From NCBI RefSeq assembly GCF_014257025.1, contig NZ_JACMSF010000006.1:62001-126000 (forward strand): 64,000 nucleotides of DNA. Reading direction: 5' to 3'. Below are positions 32,264-40,162 of the stretch, piece after piece. Position 1 is the stretch's first letter; each line of letters begins with the position of its first letter. The notes beneath the pieces were generated by a model. The model saw nothing but the letters and a program-made list of their open reading frames with translations. It did no database searches and was not told the origin of the DNA. Source of the stretch: Streptomyces cupreus (lineage in GTDB: Bacteria > Actinomycetota > Actinomycetes > Streptomycetales > Streptomycetaceae). A program made the position numbers and the translations under genes.

Positions 32264-33392
32264 GCTCAGCCCGGCGTTCCCCCGCTCCCGGCGTCCGCTC
32301 CGCGCGGCCCTCGCGCTGCTCCTGCTGCTGTTTCTGGCGGCGGGCTGCGGCTACGGGTCCCGGGCGCCGGGGGCGGCGGCGCCGGCCGTGGGCACCGGAC
32401 CACCGCTGTCGGCGGACGAGGTCTCCGTCGGCTACTTCGCCAACGTCACCCACGCCACCGCGCTGGCCGGTGTCCAGAAGGGCTACTTCACCCGTGAGCT
32501 GGGCGGCACCCGGCTGCGCACGCAGGTCTTCAACGGCGGCCCGTCGGCGCTGGAGGCGCTCAACGCGGGCGCCGTGGACATCGCGTGGATGGGACCGTCG
32601 CCCGCGGTCAACGGCTACCTGCGCTCCGAGGGGCGCGGTCTGCGGATCGTCTCGGGTGCGGCCTCGGGAGGGGTCGCGCTGGTCGTCGACGGCGACGCGA
32701 AGGTCCGCGGCACCGACATCCGGGGGCTCAGGATCGCGACGCCGGAGGCGGGCAACACCCAGGACGTCGCGCTGCTGCACTGGATCCGCGAGCAGGGCTG
32801 GGAGGTGGACCCGCGCACCGGGCGCGGTGACGTCACGGTGGTACGGCAGTCGTCCAAGGAGATCCCGACCAGCTTCCGGCGGGGCACGATCGACGGGGCA
32901 TGGGTGCCGGAGCCGGTGGCCGCGCAGCTCGTCGCCGCCGGCGGACGGGTGCTCCTCGACGAGTCGGACCTGTGGGACGACGGCGCGTTCGTCACCGCTC
33001 TGGTGGTGGTGTCCCCGTCGTTCCTGGCCGACCATCCGGACGTCGTCGAGGCCGTGCTGCGCGGTTCGGTACGCACCAACGCCTGGCTGAAGAGCCGTCC
33101 CGCCGAAGGGAAGGCGGCCGTCAACGACGCCATCGAGACCGTGACCGGCCGGCCACTGGAACGCGGCGTCCTCGACACGGCCTGGCGACATGTGAGCCTC
33201 TCCAACGATCCGCTCGCCGCGACGCTCGCCGAGGAGGCGGCGCGGGCGGACCGGCTCGGTCTGCTCGGCGGGAGCCCTGCGGCCCTGGACGGAATCTTCG
33301 ATCTGCGCCCCCTCAACCGAGTCCTCGCCCAGCGGGGCGAACCGGCCGTGGACGACGCCGAACTCGGTGTCGTGGCCGCTCCGACCACCTGA
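32250..33392 (+). CDS. ABC substrate-binding lipoprotein, aliphatic sulfonate/sulfate type (SsuA-like)
   Basis: 380 residues. A lipoprotein signal ends at the lipobox LAAGC (basic RSRRPLRAALALLLLLFLAAGC). The mature domain is of the NMT1/SsuA type: VSVGYFANVTHATALAGVQKGYF, FNGGPSALEALNAGAVDIAWMGPSPAVNGYL and VSPSFLADHPDVVEAVL. It supplies sulfur in the form of sulfonates or sulfate esters to the cell. It overlaps the end of cysN by 14 nt, so it belongs to the same transcript. Precise ligand is not predictable. Confidence 0.9.
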   Translation: MRLPELSPAFPRSRRPLRAALALLLLLFLAAGCGYGSRAPGAAAPAVGTGPPLSADEVSVGYFANVTHATALAGVQKGYFTRELGGTRLRTQVFNGGPSALEALNAGAVDIAWMGPSPAVNGYLRSEGRGLRIVSGAASGGVALVVDGDAKVRGTDIRGLRIATPEAGNTQDVALLHWIREQGWEVDPRTGRGDVTVVRQSSKEIPTSFRRGTIDGAWVPEPVAAQLVAAGGRVLLDESDLWDDGAFVTALVVVSPSFLADHPDVVEAVLRGSVRTNAWLKSRPAEGKAAVNDAIETVTGRPLERGVLDTAWRHVSLSNDPLAATLAEEAARADRLGLLGGSPAALDGIFDLRPLNRVLAQRGEPAVDDAELGVVAAPTT

Positions 33393-33411
33393 ACCCGAAG
33401 GATTTGATCTC

Positions 33412-34200
33412 ATGTCAGAAACGGTGCTGCGAGCCGGCGCACCGGCCCGCACCGTCCTCGTGGCCGAGGCGGAGGATCCCGCCGTACGCCTCACCCATGT
33501 CTCCAAGTGGTTCGACACCGCAGGGGGGCGCCAGACGGTCCTGGACGACATCGGTCTGACCGTCGGCCGCGGGGAGTTCGTCTGTGTGCTCGGCGCCTCG
33601 GGCTGCGGCAAGTCCACCCTGCTCAACCTGGTCGCGGGCCTGGACCGACCGTCCACCGGCACCATCGACGTGCCCGGTGAGCGGCGGCCCGCTCTGATGT
33701 TCCAGGACCATGCCCTGTTCCCCTGGCTCACCGCCGGACGGAACGTCGAACTCGCCCTGCGGCTGCGCGGGGTGCCCCGCCGCGACCGCCCCGAGGAGGC
33801 GCGGCGGCTGCTCGAACTGGTCCGGCTGAAGGACGCGTACGGCAAGCGCGTGCACGAGTTGTCCGGCGGGATGCGCCAGCGCGTCGCCCTGGCCCGCGCG
33901 CTCGCCCAGGAGGGCGATGTGCTGCTGATGGACGAGCCGTTCGCCGCACTCGATGCCATCACCCGCGATGTGCTGCACGAGGAACTCACCCGCATCTGGA
34001 CCGAGAACAACCTCACCGTCCTGTTCGTCACCCACAACGTCCGCGAGGCGGTGCGGCTCGGGCAGCGGGTCGTGCTGCTGTCCTCCCGGCCGGGCCGGAT
34101 CGCCCGCGAGTGGGCCGCCGCCGACACCCCCGAAGCCGCCCTGACGTCCCTGGTCACCGACGCGTTACGGGAAGAGATACGCCGCCATGGCCGCCGGTGA
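33412..34200 (+). CDS. ABC transporter ATPase, SsuB-like
   Basis: 262 residues with Walker A CVLGASGCGKSTLLNLVAGL, Q-loop MFQDHALFPWLTA, signature VHELSGGMRQRVALARALA, Walker B VLLMDEPFAALD and H-loop LFVTHNVREAV. It contains a TTA codon near its end (34165-34167, codon 252). It starts 19 nt after the binding-protein stop, and the permease ATG overlaps its 3' end by 14 nt. It energises import with the neighbouring SsuA- and SsuC-like proteins. Confidence 0.95.
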   Translation: MSETVLRAGAPARTVLVAEAEDPAVRLTHVSKWFDTAGGRQTVLDDIGLTVGRGEFVCVLGASGCGKSTLLNLVAGLDRPSTGTIDVPGERRPALMFQDHALFPWLTAGRNVELALRLRGVPRRDRPEEARRLLELVRLKDAYGKRVHELSGGMRQRVALARALAQEGDVLLMDEPFAALDAITRDVLHEELTRIWTENNLTVLFVTHNVREAVRLGQRVVLLSSRPGRIAREWAAADTPEAALTSLVTDALREEIRRHGRR

Positions 34201-35086
34201 GACGGTCGCGCCCCGCAAGGTGAACGAGACCGCGGCCGTCGAGGCCGGTCTCGACGCGCTGGACAGCGCACCCGCCGGCCCCGCCCGGACACCCGTGCGG
34301 CAGATCCTGCGGGAACGGGTGCTGCCGCCCGTGGCCGCCGCCGTTCTCGTCCTGCTCGCCTGGCAGGTCGCCTACGAGGCCGAGGTCAAGCCGCACTATC
34401 TGCTGCCGTCACCGGCCGACGTGTGGCGGGCGCTGTCGGACCAGTGGTACGAGGGCACGCTGTTCTCCACGGTGTGGACGAGCATGCAGCGCGGCGCCCT
34501 CGGGTTCGCGGCGTCCGTCGTCATCGGCACGGCGCTGGGACTCCTGCTCGGCGCGGTGCGGTGGCTGCGGACCGGGATCGGTCCCGTGCTGTCGGGGCTC
34601 CAGTCGCTGCCGTCGGTGGCGTGGGTACCGGCGGCGGTCGTGTGGTTCGGGCTCACCGACGCCACCATCTACGCGGTGGTCCTGCTGGGCGCCGTACCGT
34701 CCATCACGAACGGGCTGCTGGCGGGCGTCGACCAGGTGCCGCCGCTGTATCTGCGGGCGGGACGGGTGCTGGGAGCCACCGGGCCCGCCCGGGTCCGGCA
34801 CGTCCTGCTGCCCGCCGCGCTCCCCGGCTATCTGGCAGGGCTCAAACAGGGCTGGGCGTTCTCCTGGCGGTCCCTGATGGCGGCCGAACTCATCGCCAGC
34901 TCCCCGGAGTTGGGCCTCGGCCTCGGACAGCTGCTGGAAAACGCCCGCACATACCAGGACATGGCCCTGGTCCTCGCCACCATCGGGGAGATCCTGGTGG
35001 TCGGCATCGCCGTGGACCTGCTGCTGTTCGCGCCACTTGAGCGGCGGGTGCTGCGGTCGCGGGGGCTGGCGGGGACACGGTCGTGA
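34187..35086 (+). CDS. ABC transporter permease, SsuC-like
   Basis: 299 residues with about six membrane helices (first VLPPVAAAVLVLLAWQVA) and an EAA-type loop LRAGRVLGATGPARVRHVLLPAALPGYLAGLKQG. The segment SLMAAELIASSPELGLG is typical of sulfonate/nitrate/taurine permeases. It is the last gene of the PKS-sulfotransferase-PAPS operon. Confidence 0.93.
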   Translation: MAAGETVAPRKVNETAAVEAGLDALDSAPAGPARTPVRQILRERVLPPVAAAVLVLLAWQVAYEAEVKPHYLLPSPADVWRALSDQWYEGTLFSTVWTSMQRGALGFAASVVIGTALGLLLGAVRWLRTGIGPVLSGLQSLPSVAWVPAAVVWFGLTDATIYAVVLLGAVPSITNGLLAGVDQVPPLYLRAGRVLGATGPARVRHVLLPAALPGYLAGLKQGWAFSWRSLMAAELIASSPELGLGLGQLLENARTYQDMALVLATIGEILVVGIAVDLLLFAPLERRVLRSRGLAGTRS

Positions 35087-35129
35087 CGAGGGGGACGCCG
35101 GTCCGTGCGCGGTCTGCTGTACTGACCCG

Positions 35130-36416
35130 GTGAGCGTGACCGCCGGTTCGGGATCCTCGTGGCTGCTACGGCTGGCGCCGTCCGCGGTGCCGCCGGAACC
35201 GGCGTGTCCACCGGAGACACTGGCCGTGGCCGAACGGCCGCTGGGTCCAGGACCGGTCGGCTGGGCCGTCGAGGTGGCCCGGGACATGGCGGCGCACATC
35301 GTGCGGCAGGTGCCCGAGCACGGCACCCCCGGCGCGTACCCGCCGTTCCAGCGGGCGGTGGAGGCCACCGTCCTGACGGCCCTGCGGGGACTCGTCACCG
35401 AACCGGAGCCGACCGCCGCGCTGGTAGCACCGGAGGCGGTGGCCGGAAACGCCGAACTGGCCCGCCGCAACATCCCGTTGGACCGGGTGCTGCGCGGCGT
35501 GCGGCTCGGCCACGCCTATCTGCACGCACGGCTGATGGAGGCGCTCGACAAGGAACCCGAGAACATCCGCGCCCAAGAAACCCACCGGATCAGCGAGCTG
35601 CTCTTCGTCTACGCCGACGTCCAGGCCAGCACGCTCGCCGAGGAGTACGTCGCCGAACGGGACCGGTGGCGGCGCAGCACGGAGGCCGCCCGCCGCCGTA
35701 CCGTCGACGACCTGCTGGCCGGACGGCTGATCGGCGGGGCGGTCGCCGCACGCACCCTGGGATACGAACTGGCCCGGCACCACGCGGCGTTCATCGTCAC
35801 CTCCCGCTCCCAGGACACCTCGGCCGACGAACTGCGGCAACTGGCCTCCGAGTTGTGCCGCGCGGTCGGCGGGGAGAGTCTGCTGGCCGTGACAGCGGGC
35901 TCCACCGAGCTGTGGGCGTGGGTCTGCTGGCCGGCCGAACCGGCCCGCGACACACTGTCCGCGCTGCCCGCGCTGGTCCCCGAGCGCAGACCGCTGCGGG
36001 TGGCGCTGGGCCCGGTGGGATACGGCGCCGACGGCTTCCGGCGCAGCCACCGTGGCGCCCGGGAGGCCGAGCGGGTGGCCCACCTCGGCCGTACGGGCTG
36101 GCTGTGCGACTACGCCGACGTCAGCACGGCGGCACTGCTCACGGCCGACGCGGAGCATGCGCGGTGGTTCGCGGCGCGGGTGCTGGGAGCGCTCGGGACC
36201 GATGATCCGCGGGTGCGGGAGCTGCGGGAGACGCTGCGGGTGTATCTCGCCGAGGGGCGCAGTCCGCAGGGCGCGGCCGAGCGGCTGTTCGTGGCGCGCA
36301 ACACGGTGACGTACCGGGTGCGGCGGGCCATGGAGCTGTTGGGGCGGCCGTTGGAGCAGGACGCGCTGGAGCTGCGGATGGCGCTGGAGATCGCCCGGCT
36401 GCTGGGAGCAGCGTAG
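35130..36416 (+). CDS. PucR/CdaR-family transcriptional regulator
   Basis: 428 residues. The C-terminal PucR helix-turn-helix is LRVYLAEGRSPQGAAERLFVARNTVTYRVRRAMELL (about 370-405). A central GGDEF-like CdaR segment and an N-terminal RsbRD-like helical domain (ARRNIPLDRVLRGVRLGHAYLHARLMEAL) precede it. The GTG at 35130 is used; the frame is open further up but would overlap the permease gene. It lies 43 nt behind the ssu-like operon in the same direction, so it could be co-transcribed and may regulate it; equally it may act on the metallo-hydrolase gene downstream. Confidence 0.85.
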   Translation: MSVTAGSGSSWLLRLAPSAVPPEPACPPETLAVAERPLGPGPVGWAVEVARDMAAHIVRQVPEHGTPGAYPPFQRAVEATVLTALRGLVTEPEPTAALVAPEAVAGNAELARRNIPLDRVLRGVRLGHAYLHARLMEALDKEPENIRAQETHRISELLFVYADVQASTLAEEYVAERDRWRRSTEAARRRTVDDLLAGRLIGGAVAARTLGYELARHHAAFIVTSRSQDTSADELRQLASELCRAVGGESLLAVTAGSTELWAWVCWPAEPARDTLSALPALVPERRPLRVALGPVGYGADGFRRSHRGAREAERVAHLGRTGWLCDYADVSTAALLTADAEHARWFAARVLGALGTDDPRVRELRETLRVYLAEGRSPQGAAERLFVARNTVTYRVRRAMELLGRPLEQDALELRMALEIARLLGAA

Positions 36417-36450
36417 GCAGTGGGCCCCGCATCCCAAACAGCGGCCGGAG

Positions 36451-36469
36451 TTTGGGCTGTCGGCCCAAA
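36451..36469. promoter_or_regulatory. Inverted repeat between the PucR and MBL-fold genes
   Basis: TTTGGGC-tgtcg-GCCCAAA, an exact 7-bp repeat 110 nt before the MBL-fold ATG. It may be an operator; it lacks the T-run of a terminator. Confidence 0.45.
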
Positions 36470-36578
36470 GCCCGGAAGGCGTCGCCGCCGTTCACTGCAA
36501 CGGAAGACCAACAGCACCTGACACGCGCCCCCATCGCGTACCCGCAGCCGTAACCCCCTCACCACCCCGGGATCCGCC

Positions 36579-37691
36579 ATGCCCTCATCCCCCGCCGCCC
36601 CGACCCGCCGCACCCTTCTGCGTACCGCCGCAGCCGCCTCCACCCTCACCACGGCAGCCGTCGCCCTCCCCCTGCACCCCGCGCATGCCGCGCCCCAGCC
36701 GAACCGTGGCACCGAGCTGATCCTGCTCGGCACCAGCGGCGGCCCCGTCCCCATGCACGGCCGCGCCGGTATCGCGTCCGCGCTGGTCGTCGACGGCCGG
36801 GCCTACCTCGTGGACTGCGGCCCCGGCACGTTCGGCCGGTACGCGCAGGCCTGGCTGACGGCCGGGCAGCTCGCGGCGATCTTCGTCACGCATCTGCACT
36901 CCGACCATCTGTCGGACCTGTACGCCCTGTTGTGGCTGCGGTTCGGCGGGTTCCAGCCGCTGGACGAGCCGGTACATGTCTACGGGCCGGGTTCCGCCGG
37001 GAACCTTCCCGCCGTCTGGCCGAAGGGCCGATCGGTCGGCACCGTCAGCCCGTCGGAACCCGCGCCCGGCACGGAAGACCTGCTCGCCGGGCACATCGCG
37101 GCCACCGCGTACGACATCAACGTACGGATGCGCAGCGAGGGCTGGCCCGACATCCGCACCCTGATCCGGCCGCACGACGTGCGCTTCCCGCTGCCGAAGG
37201 GCGCGGGACCGCGCAAGCTGATGGCGCCGCCGATGGAGCCGTTCGAGGTGATGCGGGACGACCGGGTCCGGGTGACCGCGGTGCTCGTCGAACATCCGCC
37301 GGTGTTCCCCTCCTTCGCCTTCCGCTTCGACACCGCCGACGGCTCGGTGGTGTTCAGCGGCGACACCGCGCCGTGCGCGAACGTGGCGCGGCTGGCCAGG
37401 GGCGCGGACCTGCTGGTGCACGAGGTGATGGACCTGGACACACTGGCCCTGGGCGGGCTGAGGCCGGCGCAGCTGCGGCACATGGAGATCAGCCACACGG
37501 ACGCGACCCAGGTGGGCCCGCTCGCCGAACGCGCCGGCGTGGGCACGCTGGTGCTGAGCCATCTGGTCCCCGGCGCCACGAACGTCGTCTCCGACTCGAC
37601 CTGGCACACCAAGGCGAGCAAGGGCTACTCGGGCCGCGTGATCGTGGGCAACGACCTCGCCCGGCTGCCCGTTGGGTCCAGGCGGACCTGA
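36579..37691 (+). CDS. Exported metallo-beta-lactamase-fold hydrolase
   Basis: 370 residues. A twin-arginine type signal (TRRTLLRTAAAASTLTTAAV) ends near ALPLHPAHAAP. The zinc motif FVTHLHSDHLSDLYALLW (HxHxDH) is intact, with VFSGDTAPC (bridging Asp), VHEVMDLD and a C-terminal His in LSHLVPG. It resembles the RNase Z/arylsulfatase-like branch of MBL proteins (LILLGTSGGPVPMHGRAGIASALVVDG). Arylsulfatase is a tempting guess given the sulfur cluster beside it, but this cannot be told from the motifs. Confidence 0.85.
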   Translation: MPSSPAAPTRRTLLRTAAAASTLTTAAVALPLHPAHAAPQPNRGTELILLGTSGGPVPMHGRAGIASALVVDGRAYLVDCGPGTFGRYAQAWLTAGQLAAIFVTHLHSDHLSDLYALLWLRFGGFQPLDEPVHVYGPGSAGNLPAVWPKGRSVGTVSPSEPAPGTEDLLAGHIAATAYDINVRMRSEGWPDIRTLIRPHDVRFPLPKGAGPRKLMAPPMEPFEVMRDDRVRVTAVLVEHPPVFPSFAFRFDTADGSVVFSGDTAPCANVARLARGADLLVHEVMDLDTLALGGLRPAQLRHMEISHTDATQVGPLAERAGVGTLVLSHLVPGATNVVSDSTWHTKASKGYSGRVIVGNDLARLPVGSRRT

Positions 37692-37845
37692 CCGCCGCGC
37701 GACTCCGGCTTCGAACAGGCTCGCCTGTCGCCGCCGTGAGTGCGGACATCCTGGTGTGGGACTGAGACCGAGTCACCACCTGGCGTGCGCATGGCGTCGG
37801 TAGTGTGTGCGCTCGTCAGTCGAAAAACGGCCCCAGGGACTTCAG

Positions 37846-38514
37846 TTGAGCGCACCTAACGGCACCGTGCCCCCGCCTCCGTCGGCTCCGCCCGGCTCGG
37901 GAGGCGGACAGCCCGCGTGGGCGTGGTGGGTGATCGGTATCGTCATTCCAGTTGTCGGCATCGCGGTGACCCTCAGCGTCGCCAACAAGGATTCCGGCGA
38001 CTCGGACACGGACACCCCCGCGGCGGCGACCGGCACGCAGAACGAGGACCCCGGCCAGGCCTCCGGCACACCGGCCGGCAACAAGGAAGACGCCAAGGGC
38101 GACGCCGAGGAGGCCAGTCCCAGCCCCGTCGCTCCCGAGTACGGGCCCGCCGACTGGTCCGTGCAGGCGGCCTACGGCGATCACGGGTACCTGGAGTTCG
38201 ACAGCGGTGCGCCGCAGGAGTTCGGCCAGCGCACCGACGGCACCGACCTCTACCTCGACGCCACCGCTGGCGAACCCGTGGACGCCGACGGCCAGATCGG
38301 GCCGCTGCCCGCCGGCACCGCCGATGCCACCGAGGCCGAGTGCCGTACGCAGATCGAGAAGAACGGTCTGTCGGAGGTCGAACTCGCGCCCGGCATCCGC
38401 TTCTGTGTGCAGACCGGCGAGGGCCGTACCGCCTACCTGCGGGTGCTGAGCGCGCCGGTGGAGGACGAGGGAGCCGTCCGCTTCAAGGTGACCGTCTGGC
38501 CCCTGCCGCAGTGA
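37846..38514 (+). CDS. Membrane-anchored protein with Ser/Pro/Glu-rich stalk, unknown function
   Basis: 222 residues: a Pro-rich cytoplasmic start (SAPNGTVPPPPSAPPGSG), one membrane helix (AWAWWVIGIVIPVVGIAVTL), a low-complexity acidic/Pro stalk (about 50-105) and an external domain of about 115 residues with two Cys (AECRTQIEK and IRFCVQTGEG) likely joined by a disulfide. The TTG start at 37846 has AGGGAC upstream; a GTG at 37807 lacks a Shine-Dalgarno. Such proteins are conserved in Streptomyces, but I recognise no function. Confidence 0.75.
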   Translation: MSAPNGTVPPPPSAPPGSGGGQPAWAWWVIGIVIPVVGIAVTLSVANKDSGDSDTDTPAAATGTQNEDPGQASGTPAGNKEDAKGDAEEASPSPVAPEYGPADWSVQAAYGDHGYLEFDSGAPQEFGQRTDGTDLYLDATAGEPVDADGQIGPLPAGTADATEAECRTQIEKNGLSEVELAPGIRFCVQTGEGRTAYLRVLSAPVEDEGAVRFKVTVWPLPQ

Positions 38515-38530
38515 GCCGGAGCCGGTACGG

Positions 38531-39778
38531 CTACTGATCGCGTCGAGAATCTCCGAGACGGCCTCTCAACCGCTGTGCCCTGAGCACCAGTTCCAGCTCG
38601 AAGCGGCGGTCGGGGTCGTGTATCTCGTCGCCCCACAGCTCGCGGATCTGACGCAGGCGGTAGCGGACCGTCTGGGGGTGCACCCCGAGGCGTGCCGCCA
38701 CCTCCGGTGCCCCGCCCCTCGTCTCCAGCCACGCCAGCAGGGTCTCGGCGAGGCGGCGGCCGTGGGTGGGGCCGCAGTGGGCCAGGGGGGCCAGGCAGCG
38801 CAGGGCCAGGTCGTCGATCAGCTCCTCCGGCTGCAACAACACCAGCGCCTCCGTGTGCTCCGTGCAGTACAGCACCTCGCCCGCCGGTAACAGGCCCCGT
38901 TCCATCAGCCGTACCGCCGCCTCCGCCCAGCGCAGCGACTTCGCCGCGTCCGGCAGGGGGACCGGGGGGCCTATCGCGCCCGACCAGCCCGTCAGGGCTC
39001 GGTGCAGCAATTCCGAGCGGCCTGCCGCGTCCGGCTCCGGTACGACCATCCTCGGTTGCTCGTACTCCATGTCCAGGAGTACGCCCTGTCCCACCGCCGG
39101 CGCCACCGCCTCCCGCGCCGGGCGCAGCAGGACGCCCACCGCGACTTTCCCGGGGAGCGGCCAGCCGATCCGGGCGGCCCGTTCGGTGAGCGCCTCGGCC
39201 GGGTCACCCCGGTGGTGTTCGACCAGCAGCAGTTCCATCAGCCGGCGTTGGAGGCGCAGGCGTTCGCCCGCCTGCCTCGCCGCCGCCTCCGCGTAGCCGC
39301 GTACCGACTGGTCCACCAGGCCGTCGAGGTACTCGTAGCCCGCGTCGACCAGTTCGTACATCGCCGGTGGCGGGATCTCCACGCGTTGGCCTATGTCGGC
39401 GAAACGGCGCCAGGCCAGCCGTACCCCCATGCGGTAGATCGCCTGGAGGGAGTCCAGGCTGCGGCCGTTGAGGCCCTCGCCCCTGCCGAACTCCTGGAAG
39501 ACGCCGGGCGGGACCGTGGGGCGGCCCTCCGCCGTCTGCAGGTGCTGGACGAAGACCTCGATCGCCCGGCGGATGCCGATCAGGGCCATCGGCTCGCCCG
39601 ACTCGTCGACGACAAGCGGCAGATGGGGGTACTCGCGGCGGATCTCGGTCATGATCTCTTCGGCCAGCGCCGGTGCCTCCGCCATGGCGATGGCCGCGAA
39701 CCGGCGCACCTGGAGGCGGGGGACGTCGTGCCAGGCCGAGCGGGTGGAGACGGCGTCGGTGCGGGCGGCGGGCGGCAC
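38531..39778 (-). CDS. PucR/CdaR-family transcriptional regulator (second)
   Basis: 415 residues with the C-terminal PucR HTH LETRGGAPEVAARLGVHPQTVRYRLRQIRELWG (about 355-390) and an N-terminal helical RsbRD-like region (GRSLDSLQAIYRMGVRLAWRRFADIG). The GTG at 39778 follows AGGGGAG and stands 3 nt after the stop of the DUF2613 gene, so the two are co-transcribed. Similar in plan to the regulator at 35130-36416 but clearly diverged. Its target is unknown. Confidence 0.87.
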   Translation of the reverse strand: MPPAARTDAVSTRSAWHDVPRLQVRRFAAIAMAEAPALAEEIMTEIRREYPHLPLVVDESGEPMALIGIRRAIEVFVQHLQTAEGRPTVPPGVFQEFGRGEGLNGRSLDSLQAIYRMGVRLAWRRFADIGQRVEIPPPAMYELVDAGYEYLDGLVDQSVRGYAEAAARQAGERLRLQRRLMELLLVEHHRGDPAEALTERAARIGWPLPGKVAVGVLLRPAREAVAPAVGQGVLLDMEYEQPRMVVPEPDAAGRSELLHRALTGWSGAIGPPVPLPDAAKSLRWAEAAVRLMERGLLPAGEVLYCTEHTEALVLLQPEELIDDLALRCLAPLAHCGPTHGRRLAETLLAWLETRGGAPEVAARLGVHPQTVRYRLRQIRELWGDEIHDPDRRFELELVLRAQRLRGRLGDSRRDQ

Positions 39779-39781
39779 GGG

Positions 39782-39934
39782 TCAACTCCCCTGGCCGGCT
39801 TGTTCGTAGGTGATCAGGGGGTTGTTCGGCTGGTCGGGGGTGGCCTCCAGCAGGGCGACCACGCCGAGCGCGGCGCCCACCGCCAGGGCGGCGGCGAGCA
39901 CGACGGTGAGTGTGGCGGCGAGCAGTCTGGACAT
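39782..39934 (-). CDS. DUF2613 small membrane protein
   Basis: 50 residues: SRLLAATLTVVLAAALAVGA as one helix, then GVVALLEATPDQPNNPLITY, the DUF2613 signature. The ATG at 39934 is preceded by GGCTCACCCTGCG without a strong Shine-Dalgarno. These peptides commonly sit near the DUF3068/glycan genes in actinobacteria, as here (divergent). Function unknown. Confidence 0.75.
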   Translation of the reverse strand: MSRLLAATLTVVLAAALAVGAALGVVALLEATPDQPNNPLITYEQAGQGS

Positions 39935-39958
39935 CGCAGGGTGAGCCTCTCTGTACGG

Positions 39959-40014
39959 CCGCAACTGTCAGCGGCTCGTCACGGCCGCATCTGTGTCAGC
40001 GGCGCGTCACGGCC
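39959..40014. repeat. Two-copy tandem repeat of 26/28 nt in the DUF2613-DUF3068 divergent region
   Basis: GGCCGCAACT-GTCAGCGGCTCGTCAC is followed by GGCCGCATCTGTGTCAGCGGCGCGTCAC and a further GGCC. The 21-nt cores (39966-39986, 39994-40014) differ by one base. It may be a doubled binding site for a regulator of the divergent genes. Confidence 0.55.
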
Positions 40015-40078
40015 CTGTTCGGTCGTCCCCACCCGGGCTTCCCGTCCCTGCCTGTCGGCCCCCAGTGTCAACAGGACA

Positions 40079-40107
40079 TTGACACTCAGTCAAGGGGCGC
40101 CTACGGT
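40079..40107 (+). promoter_or_regulatory. Promoter of the DUF3068/glycan genes
   Basis: -35 TTGACA (40079-40084), 17-nt spacer, -10 TACGGT (40102-40107), near-consensus for the principal sigma factor. About 50 nt lie between it and the ATG at 40163. Confidence 0.75.
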
Positions 40108-40162
40108 TCCCGGCCCATAGAGCGGCCCGAACTCCGCCAACACACCTCCCTGGAGTGCCCGG

